From positions 186,001-250,000 of the forward strand of contig NZ_JACIBY010000011.1 in assembly GCF_014195535.1 (NCBI RefSeq): a DNA stretch of 64,000 bases, written 5' to 3'. Both the position numbers and the translations under genes were made by a program. A model generated the notes under the pieces. It was not told where the DNA came from, made no database searches, and saw nothing but the letters and a program-made list of their open reading frames with translations. Below, piece after piece: positions 9,191 to 18,130 of this stretch. The DNA is from Runella defluvii (GTDB taxonomy: Bacteria > Bacteroidota > Bacteroidia > Cytophagales > Spirosomataceae). The stretch's first letter is position 1; every line of letters starts with the position of its first letter.

Positions 9191-9308
9191 AGCGTTATTG
9201 ATATTTTTTTGTAGTTTTCAATGTTATTTTTAATAATCGAACTTAGCGTTTAAAACGCTCGCTTTTGTGGCTCTTTAAAAACGTAACTGAAACAAAAAGA
9301 TTGTAACT

Positions 9309-10919
9309 ATGAGAACTTGGCTTGGGATGGTGTTGAATTTATTTTTTTGTGCGGTGGTGTCGGCCCAAAACCTTGTGACCTCCAATTTGCCCCTTGTCAT
9401 CATTGATACCCAAGGGCAGTTGATTGTGGATTCGCCCAAAATCAATGCGCAAATGAAAATTATTTACAACGGCACTGCCCAACGAACAGCTCCCTCAGAT
9501 GCAGCCAACGTTTATCAAGGTATCGCAGGAATTGAGTTTCGCGGGTCATCGTCTCAGCTTTTCCCAAAAAAATCGTACGGATTTGAATTTCGGGACGAAA
9601 AAGGCGATGGCAAAGAAGTTGCGCTGTTTGGGATGCCTAAGGAAGAAGACTGGATTTTGTTTGCTTCTTACAACGAAAAAAGCCTTTTACACAACGTCCT
9701 CGCCATGAAAATGGCGCGCGATTTGGGGATGTACGCCAGCCGTACGCAGTTCGTCGAAGTCATCGTCAATGGACGTTATGAAGGGGTGTATGTTCTTATG
9801 GAAAAAATCAAACGGGTCAATGGGCGATTGAACATTACCAAGTTATCTGACCAAGACAACAGCGGCGATGCGCTTACGGGGGGGTATATTTTTAAGGTTG
9901 ACAAACCAACGGGTTCGGGCGGGTCGATAGGCTGGTTTTCTAAAGTCAACTACAGTGGTCGTATCCAGTATTTGTACGAATACCCCGATTTTGACGAAAT
10001 TACCCCAAACCAAAAAGCTTACCTCATTGCCAAAGTAGATAGTGCCGAAGCGGCGTTAAATGGGGGTCAGTTCAGGGACTCTCAAGTTGGCTACCGTCGG
10101 TTTTATGATGGTCTTTCTTTTGCGCGTATTTTTTTGGTCAACGAAGTAGCTCGCAACGTGGACGGCTACCGCATCAGTACGTTTTTTCACAAAGACCGCG
10201 ACAGCAAAGGGGGAAAAATAAAAGCAGGCCCCGCTTGGGACTACGATTTGGCCTTTGGGAATGCCGACTATTGTGAAGCGCCACTTACGTACGGCTGGGC
10301 ATATTTATTTGGAAACATCTGTCCTAGAGACAGTTGGCAAGTACCTTTTCATTGGAAGCGAATGCTCGAAGACCCCGCTTATGTGTCCGAACTCAACGAC
10401 GAATACCAACGAATGCGCAAAGGTGCTTGGAAAACCGAAACGCTTATGTCGTATATCGACTCACTGGCGACCGTTCTTCAAGAAGCACAACAACGGAATT
10501 TTCAGCGGTGGCCCGTTTTGGGTCAATATATTTGGCCCAATCCTACCCCTATTCCAAGCACTTGGGCAGGCGAAGTCCTTGAACTCAAACAATGGCTCAC
10601 GCAGCGCCTCGCGTGGATGGACATAAATATTCCTGGTACACTCACCTCCGTTGACCCCACTCCCATCCACGAAGTAATAGTCGAAGTAGCGCCCAATCCT
10701 TTTGCTGACGACGCCCGCCTTCTCTTTAAAGCTCCGCGCCCAATGGAAATTTTGGCGGAAGTTTTTGACCTCAGTGGCAAGCTAATTACCAGTAAGTTTC
10801 AGTACTTGTCGGTCGCTCCAACTACCGTCAGCATTCCTATTCAAGGGCCTTCGGGCACTTACGTATTACGCGTTCATACGCCCACCGAAATCATCCGAAA
10901 GCAGTTGGTAAAACAATAG
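9309..10919 (+). CDS. Secreted CotH kinase family protein with type IX secretion tail
   Basis: 536 residues with a signal peptide (cleavage after VVSAQ, about residue 20). The middle carries the CotH kinase domain: FRGSSSQLFPKKSYGFEFRD, then MEKIKRVNGRLN and the catalytic AGPAWDYDLAFGNAD (Asp residues of the DxD-like site). The C-terminal 75 residues begin VEVAPNPFADDARLLF and end in VLRVHTPTEIIRKQLVKQ, a type IX secretion sorting domain. The protein is therefore expected on the cell surface or outside. CotH proteins phosphorylate protein Ser/Thr in spores; the target here is unknown. Confidence 0.9.
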   Translation: MRTWLGMVLNLFFCAVVSAQNLVTSNLPLVIIDTQGQLIVDSPKINAQMKIIYNGTAQRTAPSDAANVYQGIAGIEFRGSSSQLFPKKSYGFEFRDEKGDGKEVALFGMPKEEDWILFASYNEKSLLHNVLAMKMARDLGMYASRTQFVEVIVNGRYEGVYVLMEKIKRVNGRLNITKLSDQDNSGDALTGGYIFKVDKPTGSGGSIGWFSKVNYSGRIQYLYEYPDFDEITPNQKAYLIAKVDSAEAALNGGQFRDSQVGYRRFYDGLSFARIFLVNEVARNVDGYRISTFFHKDRDSKGGKIKAGPAWDYDLAFGNADYCEAPLTYGWAYLFGNICPRDSWQVPFHWKRMLEDPAYVSELNDEYQRMRKGAWKTETLMSYIDSLATVLQEAQQRNFQRWPVLGQYIWPNPTPIPSTWAGEVLELKQWLTQRLAWMDINIPGTLTSVDPTPIHEVIVEVAPNPFADDARLLFKAPRPMEILAEVFDLSGKLITSKFQYLSVAPTTVSIPIQGPSGTYVLRVHTPTEIIRKQLVKQ

Positions 10920-10933
10920 AACCGTTCAATGTC

Positions 10934-11371
10934 TCATTCAAAAGGCGGGATTATTTCTAGCGCGTTCGCTTCTCCTTCTTTTATTTCAAACAATAGGTGT
11001 TCGAGTCCATTGCTAATCAGCAAATAGGGCGCTTTTAGCACGGCGTTGTAACGAATGGCTTGGTCGAGGACGGCATCCGTCAGCGGAATGTGAACAGCCT
11101 TACACTCCACCAACAAAAAAGGCGCACCCGAGCGGTCGTACACCAAAATATCGGTACGTTTAGCAAGTTGGTTGTACTGCAAGCCACTTTCGGTACGAAT
11201 CAAAGATTTTGGGTACTGATGGTGCCCTATCAACCAGTGCAAGACGTGCTGCCTTACCCACTCTTCGGGCGTGATAAGCAGGTACTTACGCCGAATTACG
11301 TCGAAGATATGAGGTTTTCCCGCAATTTTCGTAACTTTGTAATCAAAGGGGGGCAAATTTAGCTCAACCAT
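10934..11371 (-). CDS. HsdR_N-type nuclease domain protein (solitary)
   Basis: 145 residues from the ATG at 11371; an upstream in-frame start would add 8 residues with no support. The sequence matches the N-terminal nuclease domain of type I restriction R subunits. It holds a PD-(D/E)xK-like core, TDILVYDRSGAPFLLVECKA (Asp, then Glu-Cys-Lys), preceded by RRKYLLITPEEWVRQH. No helicase, hsdM or hsdS gene is near. Such single-domain proteins are frequent in Bacteroidota and their role is unknown. Confidence 0.85.
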   Translation of the reverse strand: MVELNLPPFDYKVTKIAGKPHIFDVIRRKYLLITPEEWVRQHVLHWLIGHHQYPKSLIRTESGLQYNQLAKRTDILVYDRSGAPFLLVECKAVHIPLTDAVLDQAIRYNAVLKAPYLLISNGLEHLLFEIKEGEANALEIIPPFE

Positions 11372-11446
11372 ACAGAGGAGGATTTGTAAGGGCATCTTAC
11401 AAATCTTTTTTTTAACCTATTCTCCCCAAAAATCAACACAAAACCA

Positions 11447-12217
11447 ATGAAAAGCAAAGAAGAAATCGTAGAAAATTGGCTCCCACGCTACACAGGAACT
11501 CCGCTGGAGGTCTTCGGAGAATACATTTTGTTGACCAACTTCATCAATTACGTACAAATGTTTGCCGATAAGTACGGGGTCGAAGTGTATGGTCGCGACC
11601 GTGCAATGCAAACCGCAACTGCCGATAATATCACCATCATTAACTTTGGGATGGGCAGCGCCATGGCGGCCACTGTGATGGATTTATTGTCGGCCATCAA
11701 TCCTAAAGCCGTGCTATTTTTGGGAAAATGTGGTGGATTGAAAAAAACGCAAATCGGGGACTTGGTACTTCCGATTGCGGCCATTCGCGGCGAAGGAACA
11801 AGCAACGATTACATGCGACCAGAGATTCCTGCGTTGCCCTCTTTTCGTTTGCAACGGGCCGTATCATCTATGATTAAAAAGCACGAGTTGGATTACTGGA
11901 CAGGGACGGTCTATACCACCAACCGCCGAATTTGGGAACACGACGAAACGTTTAAAGAGTACCTTCGCGAAATCAGAGCGATGGCTATTGACATGGAAAC
12001 GGCGACCATTTTTACCGTTGGGTTTGTCAACCAAATTCCACATGGCGCATTGTTGTTGGTTTCCGATAACCCACTGGTGCCCGAAGGCGTAAAAACCGAA
12101 GAGAGCGACAAAAAAGTAACTTCTCAGTTTGTAAACCGTCACCTACAGCTTGGCATCGACTCCTTGGTGGAACTAGCCAGCTCAGGCGAATCGGTCAAAC
12201 ACTTACGTTTTGAATAA
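11447..12217 (+). CDS. amn: AMP nucleosidase
   Basis: 256 residues of the PNP/UDP phosphorylase fold. Recognisable elements are FGMGSAMAATVMDLL, the phosphate-loop-like FLGKCGGLKKTQIGDLVLP, and the base/ribose-binding AIDMETATIFTVGF. This short single-domain form matches the Bacteroidota AMP nucleosidases, which split AMP to adenine and ribose 5-phosphate. The gene is monocistronic: it ends in a bidirectional terminator shared with the convergent TPR gene. Confidence 0.9.
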   Translation: MKSKEEIVENWLPRYTGTPLEVFGEYILLTNFINYVQMFADKYGVEVYGRDRAMQTATADNITIINFGMGSAMAATVMDLLSAINPKAVLFLGKCGGLKKTQIGDLVLPIAAIRGEGTSNDYMRPEIPALPSFRLQRAVSSMIKKHELDYWTGTVYTTNRRIWEHDETFKEYLREIRAMAIDMETATIFTVGFVNQIPHGALLLVSDNPLVPEGVKTEESDKKVTSQFVNRHLQLGIDSLVELASSGESVKHLRFE

Positions 12218-12270
12218 GTGCTATGTACAGTGATTGGTTAACAGTTAGCCGTTAATTGTCAGATTGAACG

Positions 12271-12304
12271 TGTTGCTCCAGAGGAGCCAAATCTTCGTAG
12301 AAAG
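12271..12304. repeat. Short hairpin with tail, likely interspersed intergenic element
   Basis: GCTCC and GGAGC (12275-12279 and 12283-12287) form a small hairpin, followed by the tail CAAATCTTCGTAGAAAG. From memory, hairpins of this shape with a GTAGAAA tail recur between genes in Bacteroidota genomes. It is present once in this window, so the family claim rests on recall. Confidence 0.4.
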
Positions 12305-12315
12305 AATCAGGTCAA

Positions 12316-12366
12316 AGAAAAAGCCCCATCGAGGCGACCAATGGTCAACTCAATGGGGCTTTTTCT
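12316..12366. terminator. Bidirectional terminator between amn and the TPR gene
   Basis: A stem with arms AGAAAAAGCCCCAT (12316-12329) and ATGGGGCTTTTTCT (12353-12366) carries T-runs on both strands, and the loop holds the smaller palindrome GACCAATGGTC. It sits between two convergent genes and should stop transcription from both sides. Confidence 0.9.
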
Positions 12367-12405
12367 ACATGGCAGCTAACAACACAATTAACTGCGTACA
12401 AGCAC

Positions 12406-13746
12406 TTAGTTACAGTAGTCGCTGATTACTTTGTAAGCCTGGGTATATCCCAATTCACCCGCTTTCGACAAGTCCAAACAACCACTATTTTCGTCGCCAA
12501 GGCTGTGTTTAATCAAACCACGCACGTAATACGCTTCTGCGTGTTTAGGGCTCAATTTGATGGCACTTGTACAATCTTGGATAGCACCTCTTTGGTCGCC
12601 AATGGCAGACTTAATCATACCACGCGTAAAATATGCTTCTGCATAAGTAGGGTTAAACTCAATGGCTTTGTTTAAGTCGATAATCGCACCTTTGCCATCA
12701 CCCTGTTTGTTTTTACCAACTCCCCGCGCAAAAAACGCCTCCGAACGCTCAGTCGAAAGCTCGTTGATTTTGTTTTTCTCTTGCACTACTTCACGAAGCT
12801 GGTCCAAAATCGAGCGGCTAATGCTTCCCATATAAACCACTTTTGTATCGGTAGGTGTGTTGTTAATATCAACTGCTTTGTTCAAATCCGAGATTGCATC
12901 GCGTTGGTTGCCCAATTTGCTTTTGCTAAACCCACGTCCATAATAAGCACGGTGGTTTTGTGGGTCAAGGCGAATCGCTTGGTCAAAATCAGTGATAGCT
13001 TCTTCGTATTTTTCTAGTTTGCTACGAGAAAAACCACGGTTGTAGAATGACTCCGCATCCTCTGGCTTCAATTCGATGGCTTTGCTGTAATCGTTTACGG
13101 CACCCGCAAAATCGTTTAATTTTATTTTCACATAACCACGTCCTGACAATGCCGATGGGCTTTTAGGGGTCAAATCCAACACGCGAGAGAAATCAACCAA
13201 AGCACTTGGGTAATCTTCCAATTTTGTTTTGACCGTACCACGGGCAAAAAGCGCGCCTGCGTTGTTTGGTTCCAACTCAATAGTACGATTCAAATCTTGC
13301 AACGCTCCACGGTAGTTTTCTACGCGAGCACGGTTAACCCCGCGTTGATAATACCCTTGTGGATCGTCAGGATTCAATTCAATAGCCCGTGAAAAGTCTT
13401 GAATCGCAGAGCGAAAATCGTCTTGTTTGGCTTTGCTCGCCCCACGGTAAAGGTACGCGTCCGAATACTTAGGATTTAATTCGATAGAACGGTCAAAATC
13501 TAAAATTGCCCCACGGTGGTCTTTCAGATTCGCCTTCGCCATGGCGCGGTTGTAGTAGCTAGGGGCGTTTTCTGGGCTCATCGTAATAGCCAAATTAAAG
13601 GCTTGAAGAGCGGCCACAAAATCGCCAGATTTACTTTTATTAACACCTTCTTCAAAATACTCCGCGGCAGTTTTTTGAGCTTTCAAAACATGAGTAAATG
13701 CCATAATACAGGCAAAAACAAACATAAAAGTTGAGCGTTGCTTCAT
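12406..13746 (-). CDS. Exported tetratricopeptide repeat protein
   Basis: 446 residues from the ATG at 13746, chosen because it starts directly with a signal peptide (MKQRSTFMFVFACIM, cleavage after HVLKAQ); longer readings lack this. About ten TPR units of 34 residues follow, with the repeating pattern AYYNRGxxKxKLGDxxGAIxDFxKAIELNP. Repeats 8 and 9 are separated by a non-repeat spacer (TDTKVVYMGSISRSILDQLR). The last unit ends in a Cys-containing GCLDLSKAGELGYTQAYKVI, a common end for these proteins. It is likely a periplasmic scaffold; no partner is evident. Confidence 0.9.
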   Translation of the reverse strand: MKQRSTFMFVFACIMAFTHVLKAQKTAAEYFEEGVNKSKSGDFVAALQAFNLAITMSPENAPSYYNRAMAKANLKDHRGAILDFDRSIELNPKYSDAYLYRGASKAKQDDFRSAIQDFSRAIELNPDDPQGYYQRGVNRARVENYRGALQDLNRTIELEPNNAGALFARGTVKTKLEDYPSALVDFSRVLDLTPKSPSALSGRGYVKIKLNDFAGAVNDYSKAIELKPEDAESFYNRGFSRSKLEKYEEAITDFDQAIRLDPQNHRAYYGRGFSKSKLGNQRDAISDLNKAVDINNTPTDTKVVYMGSISRSILDQLREVVQEKNKINELSTERSEAFFARGVGKNKQGDGKGAIIDLNKAIEFNPTYAEAYFTRGMIKSAIGDQRGAIQDCTSAIKLSPKHAEAYYVRGLIKHSLGDENSGCLDLSKAGELGYTQAYKVISDYCN

Positions 13747-13855
13747 AGCAATACGTAAAAAAAGTTTGATGAATATTGGGATTGGCTTGCCAAAACTACC
13801 GATTTTTAGACGCCTAGCCAACATGACCCCTAAAATATTTATGCCGAAAAGTAAA

Positions 13856-14752
13856 TTATCCTACCCAAAATCCTATTCCAAATAACAGAACAAAAAGCAA
13901 TGTGGAGAGCGCCATCTGTTTTAAGTACGGGTCTAACTCTCTTGGGTTTGTCAGTCGGCTAACGGCAAGACCATTCCGCACAAAAAGCGGAAAGCTAAGT
14001 ACAAACACCCACTGGCTCCATGTCCATTCGGTAAGGAGTAAATAGGCAATACTTGCCAACATCCCGACCGTCAACAATACCCAATGATACACAATTGCCT
14101 TTTGGCGCCCTATTCGCACTGGTACCGAACGCTTGCCCGTTAAGGTATCTGATTCGATGTCTCGGATATTATTAATATTCAACACCCCCACGGCAAACAA
14201 TCCGCAACTTGTGGCGGGTAATAACAACGTTGGATCAAAAGTTTTGGTATGCAAATAATACACGCCCAACACTCCTACCCATCCAAAAAATATAAGCACG
14301 GACAAATCTCCCAGCCCTTCATAACCATACGGACGCTTGCCTGCGGTGTAGGTAATGGCCGCAATGATGGCTAGAATACCCAACCCCAAGAAGGCCAAAA
14401 ACGACTGCCATGTCGCATCTTTGAGGGCTTCGTACAACAGCCCAATTCCGCTCACCAGCGATACTACCGAAAACAAAATCACGGCGTTTCGCATCGAACT
14501 AGCCGAAATCGCTCCCGACTGTACCGCCCGCTGAGGCCCTTGCCGCGCTTCGGTGTCTTTTCCGTTTACGGCATCTCCATAGTCATTGGCAAAGTTGGAA
14601 AGTACTTGCAAGCAAACGGTGGTTACAACCGCCAAAATAGCGATTGTCCAGCTAAATTGATGGTGTGCGGCGGCCAAAAAACACCCCATTAGAATACTCG
14701 ATAACGCCAAAGGCAACGTCCGCAAACGCGCCGCTTCTATCCATTTTTTCAT
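13856..14752 (-). CDS. menA: 1,4-Dihydroxy-2-naphthoate polyprenyltransferase
   Basis: 298 residues, eight to nine predicted membrane helices, UbiA superfamily. The prenyl-diphosphate binding motifs are NFANDYGDAVNGKDTE near residue 53 and the second Asp-rich loop NINNIRDIESDTLTGKR near 190. The MenA subfamily is indicated by the LRTLPLALSSILMG opening and by the position of the two motifs. It attaches the polyprenyl tail in menaquinone synthesis at the inner membrane, consistent with menE in this window. Confidence 0.92.
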   Translation of the reverse strand: MKKWIEAARLRTLPLALSSILMGCFLAAAHHQFSWTIAILAVVTTVCLQVLSNFANDYGDAVNGKDTEARQGPQRAVQSGAISASSMRNAVILFSVVSLVSGIGLLYEALKDATWQSFLAFLGLGILAIIAAITYTAGKRPYGYEGLGDLSVLIFFGWVGVLGVYYLHTKTFDPTLLLPATSCGLFAVGVLNINNIRDIESDTLTGKRSVPVRIGRQKAIVYHWVLLTVGMLASIAYLLLTEWTWSQWVFVLSFPLFVRNGLAVSRLTNPRELDPYLKQMALSTLLFVLLFGIGFWVG

Positions 14753-14865
14753 CAGTTAGTCCATTATTTTTAGCCTATAATCCATAGAAAATCGAATTTT
14801 TACAAATTTTAAAAGTATAATTATCAAGCAATTAACGATTAGCCATTGACGATTAACAATTAACT

Positions 14866-14899
14866 TTTTGCATCTCTCTTCACAATTTCCTAATTTTGC
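14866..14899 (+). promoter_or_regulatory. Bacteroidota promoter for ffs
   Basis: A TTTG-like -33 element in the run TTTTTGC (about 14864-14870) is followed about 20 bases later by TAATTTTGC at 14891-14899, matching the TAnnTTTG -7 box. It lies directly upstream of the SRP RNA. Confidence 0.75.
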
Positions 14900-14900
14900 A

Positions 14901-15004
14901 TCGGCAAATCGGAACTACCAGCTCCCATTGAATCCCCCAGGTCTTGACCGAAGCAAGGGTAAGTGGTTGTAGCGGTGAGATTCTCGGTTTGCCATTTTTT
15001 GTTT
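14901..15004 (+). ncRNA. ffs: Signal recognition particle RNA (4.5S, small bacterial type)
   Basis: The RNA ends pair perfectly: GGCAAATCG (14903-14911) with CGGTTTGCC (14985-14993). Inside, CCCCCAGGTC is followed by GAAGCAAGGG, with the same spacing as the conserved SRP domain IV sequence GGTC...GAAGCA of other bacteria. Flanking pairs such as CCATT/AGTGG extend the stem. A T-run (ATTTTTTGTTTTT) ends the RNA just at the stop of the convergent dehydrogenase gene. A promoter lies at the right distance. The apical loop (between GGTC and GAAGC) reads TTGACC, not the usual GGAA-type tetraloop. It works with Ffh to target membrane proteins. Confidence 0.88.
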
Positions 15005-17968
15005 TTAGCGCAATGCTTCCCACAAAATTTCTGCTGGGTGCAGCGCATGACGGCCCGTTCCATCGTGGATTTGATGACGACAACTCGTCCCTGGCGCCGC
15101 AATAATCACTTCTTCGGGTTGCTGACGTACGGTAGGGAACAACACCATTTCCCCGATTTTCATCGACAAGTCGTAATGCTCTTTTTCGTACCCAAAACTT
15201 CCAGCCATTCCACAACAACCGCTTGGAATCAACTGCACTTCGTAGTTTTTGGGCAACGAAAGCATTTTTTTCGTCGGTACCATTGAAGCAATCGCTTTCT
15301 GCTGACAATGACCGTGCAGTTTTATGCGTTTGGGTTCTTCGGTAAATTGCTTGCTGGTAATGCGTTTGGCATCGATTTCGCGGGCGATGAACTCATCAAA
15401 CTGTAAAGCATTTTTGGCCAAACGTTTGGCATCCTCGACCAATTCTTCACTCACCAAATCAGGATATTCGTCGCGGAATGTCAAAATCGCCGACGGCTCA
15501 ATTCCCACCAATGGTGTTTGGTCTGAAATTAGCCCTTTGAGTAGCTGCACATTTTGCTCTGCAATTTTTTTGGCATCCTTCAATAACCCTTTCGACAACT
15601 GCGGACGACCACTCGGCCCGTGTTCAGGAATCACCACTTCGTACCCTAATTTTTCCAACAATTGAATGGCTTTTTTACCAATCTCAACGTCGTTATAATT
15701 GGTAAATTCATCACAAAAAAGGTAAACTTTGCCACTTGCTTGCCCTTTGCCACTTGCACTTTGCCCTCTGCCCTTTGCCCAACTCGTCAAAGTCGTGTTA
15801 TGCAACAACGGCATGGTTCGGTCGGGATGAAAACCTACGAGTTGGTTGGCAATGCGGCGCAAGGGAGCGTTTTTAAACACCAAATTGTACGCCCAAGGCA
15901 CGTAGCTCGCAATCCCCGTCATTTTGGAAAAGTTACCCACTAGCCACGAGCGCATCGGTACACCGTTGGCATCGTAGTAGTGCTGTAAAAACTCCATTTT
16001 CAGTTTGGCAACGTCCACGTTCGACGGGCATTCTCCTTTGCAGCCTTTACAGGCCAAGCACAAATCATATACTTCTTTGACAGCCGCCATCCCAGTGGAG
16101 CTGTTTTTATCATCACTAAATTTCCCATTCGGCGTTTGGGGGCTATGCGTCAAAAACTCGCGCAATATGTTAGCCCGAGCCCGCGTGGTATCCTTTTCGT
16201 TGCGCGTGGCCATAAAGCTAGGGCACATCGTTCCACCCGACAACTGCGTTTTGCGGCAGTCGCCAGAGCCATTACACTGCTCAGCGTGTTGGAGGATGGT
16301 TTGGTTTGGATAGCGGAAATACGTTTTAACATCAGGCGTTTGTTGGTCGGCTTCGTAGCGCAAAAACGTATCCATTGGCGCCGTATCCACAATTTTGCCT
16401 GGGTTGAAAATCGCATTAGGATCCCAGGTTCGTTTAAGCTCTTTAAACAATGCGTAATTTTTTTCTCCCACCATCTGCGGAATAAATTCTCCGCGCAAAC
16501 GCCCGTCGCCGTGCTCGCCAGACAGCGAGCCATCGTATTTTTTCACCAAAGTAGCAATCTCCTCCGCAATCATTCGGAATTGACGGTGGCCTTCTTTGGT
16601 TTTTAGGTTGATGATAGGACGAAGGTGGATTTCGCCCGAGCCTGCGTGCGCGTAATGCACAGCCGACATGCCGTTTTTGTGCAAAATTTCGTTAAAATCA
16701 CGAATAAAATACGGCTGGTCTTGCACATCCACGGCCGTATCTTCAATCACAGCCACGGCCTTTTCATCGCCAGGTAGATTGGCCAAAAGCCCCAAACCTG
16801 CCTTCCGAAGCGTCCATATTTTTTTAGTATCGTCGGCATGAAGAAGCGGATAATGAAAGCCTTTACCTTCTTTTTTGTAATCCTCAATCAAAGCTGCCGC
16901 TACCCGTTCTACTTCCTCTTTGGTATCCTGAGAAACATCCACCACCAAAATGATAGGATACGAGCCATCGGCTTTTTTCTGAACAAAAAACGCGTTTTTG
17001 CTTTGTTCGGGGTTTTCCGCCGCGCATTCCAAAATGTAATTATCAATCAACTCGACGGCCTGCGGTTTGTATTTCAACGCCGTGAGGGTGGCATGAAGCG
17101 CATCGTCGATGGTATCGAAATGCACACACACCAGTCCTTGGGCTTTGGGCGGCGGCGGAATAATGTTCAACTTTATTTCGGTCAAAAAACAAAGTGTCCC
17201 TTCCGAACCTGCAATCAGTTTGCACATATTGAAGGCCTCCGTTCCCCCAAAGGGAGCAGAATCCAATAGCATATCCAACGCATAGCCCGTATTGCGGCGT
17301 TCAATTGACTTTTTCGGAAAGTTTTTGCGTATTTCTTCCTGGTTTTCAGGATTAGAAAGGATTTCAAACGTCTTGGCATAAATAGCTCCCTCTAAACCTT
17401 CCGTCGGGAAAGAAGTACTTTCCCCATTCGCAGGCAGGGAGCCGAATGTAACCTCGCTCCCATCGGCAAGCAGCGCCTTTACTTCCAACAAATGTTCACG
17501 CGTGGAGCCATAAACCACTGAGTTTGACCCGCAAGAGTTGTTTCCCACCATGCCGCCAATCATCGCACGGTTGGCAGTAGAAGTTTCGGGGCCGAAATAC
17601 AATCCATACGGCTTCAGCGCCATGTTTAGCTCATCGCGTACGACGCCTGGCTGTACGCGCACCCAGCGTTCTTCGGCGTTGATTTCCAAAATTTTCGTAA
17701 ACGTCCGCGATACATCGACCACGATGCCATTTCCAACCACTTGCCCCGCCAACGACGTTCCAGCCGTACGCGGAATGAGGGATGTTTTATGGGTATTTGC
17801 AAAACGGATAAGCACTTTTAAATCCTCAATGTCCTGCGGAATTGCCACGGCCAGAGGCATTTCACGATACGCCGACGCGTCGGTAGCGTAGAGCGTTCGC
17901 ATGGTTGTATCGTCGTACAGTTCGCCCTTAAAACGTTGGGCTAATTCAGAAAGTGGTAGGTGAGTCAT
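15005..17968 (-). CDS. FAD-linked oxidase / Fe-S dehydrogenase fusion (GlcD-GlcF, D-lactate dehydrogenase-like)
   Basis: 987 residues. Residues 1-550 are a FAD_binding_4 plus oxidase C-terminal unit, with PRTAGTSLAGQVVGNGIVVD, GGMVGNNSCGSNS and HYAHAGSGEIHLRP. Then come ferredoxin-like clusters (CNGSGDCRK near 566, CLACKGCKGECP near 640) and two CCG-type domains (HGHCQQKA near 886, SGCCGMAGSFG near 920). This layout oxidises D-lactate, glycolate or a similar 2-hydroxy acid and passes electrons to quinone. Residues 729-748 are a Gly/Ser/Lys/Gln-rich linker encoded by an in-frame GGGCAA-type repeat (see findings). The stop lies at the ffs terminator. Confidence 0.88.
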   Translation of the reverse strand: MTHLPLSELAQRFKGELYDDTTMRTLYATDASAYREMPLAVAIPQDIEDLKVLIRFANTHKTSLIPRTAGTSLAGQVVGNGIVVDVSRTFTKILEINAEERWVRVQPGVVRDELNMALKPYGLYFGPETSTANRAMIGGMVGNNSCGSNSVVYGSTREHLLEVKALLADGSEVTFGSLPANGESTSFPTEGLEGAIYAKTFEILSNPENQEEIRKNFPKKSIERRNTGYALDMLLDSAPFGGTEAFNMCKLIAGSEGTLCFLTEIKLNIIPPPPKAQGLVCVHFDTIDDALHATLTALKYKPQAVELIDNYILECAAENPEQSKNAFFVQKKADGSYPIILVVDVSQDTKEEVERVAAALIEDYKKEGKGFHYPLLHADDTKKIWTLRKAGLGLLANLPGDEKAVAVIEDTAVDVQDQPYFIRDFNEILHKNGMSAVHYAHAGSGEIHLRPIINLKTKEGHRQFRMIAEEIATLVKKYDGSLSGEHGDGRLRGEFIPQMVGEKNYALFKELKRTWDPNAIFNPGKIVDTAPMDTFLRYEADQQTPDVKTYFRYPNQTILQHAEQCNGSGDCRKTQLSGGTMCPSFMATRNEKDTTRARANILREFLTHSPQTPNGKFSDDKNSSTGMAAVKEVYDLCLACKGCKGECPSNVDVAKLKMEFLQHYYDANGVPMRSWLVGNFSKMTGIASYVPWAYNLVFKNAPLRRIANQLVGFHPDRTMPLLHNTTLTSWAKGRGQSASGKGQASGKVYLFCDEFTNYNDVEIGKKAIQLLEKLGYEVVIPEHGPSGRPQLSKGLLKDAKKIAEQNVQLLKGLISDQTPLVGIEPSAILTFRDEYPDLVSEELVEDAKRLAKNALQFDEFIAREIDAKRITSKQFTEEPKRIKLHGHCQQKAIASMVPTKKMLSLPKNYEVQLIPSGCCGMAGSFGYEKEHYDLSMKIGEMVLFPTVRQQPEEVIIAAPGTSCRHQIHDGTGRHALHPAEILWEALR
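15726..15785 (-). repeat. GGGCAA-type repeat inside a coding sequence
   Basis: On the minus strand this stretch reads as repeated GGGCAAAG, GTGGCAAAG and GGGCAAG blocks. It is translated in frame as the low-complexity linker AKGRGQSASGKGQASGK within the FAD/Fe-S dehydrogenase. The 11-mer GCAAAGGGCAA is shared with the intergenic repeat array at 45.2 kb. Confidence 0.75.
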
Positions 17969-18096
17969 TGGTGAGTTTTCGAAATCTTCTGCGAAAGCGC
18001 AAAGTTACGACCTACGCGTTTGTTATGCTAATTTGATTTTCTCTCAACACATGCTTTATAGTGCAGTTTACTCTACCAGAAATATATACTCTTTCC

Positions 18097-18127
18097 TTGA
18101 CTATCATTGTAGATAGGAATATATTTG
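18097..18127 (+). promoter_or_regulatory. Candidate promoter immediately upstream of the patatin gene
   Basis: TTG at 18097-18099 and TATATTTG at 18120-18127 are spaced by 20 bases, fitting the Bacteroidota consensus. The predicted transcript start falls within a few bases of the ATG at 18131, so the mRNA may be leaderless or nearly so. Confidence 0.5.
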
Positions 18128-18130
18128 ACT

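Noticed and set aside
10934-11371. A type I restriction system
   Set aside because: Only the N-terminal nuclease domain of HsdR is present; no helicase, methylase or specificity genes are near.
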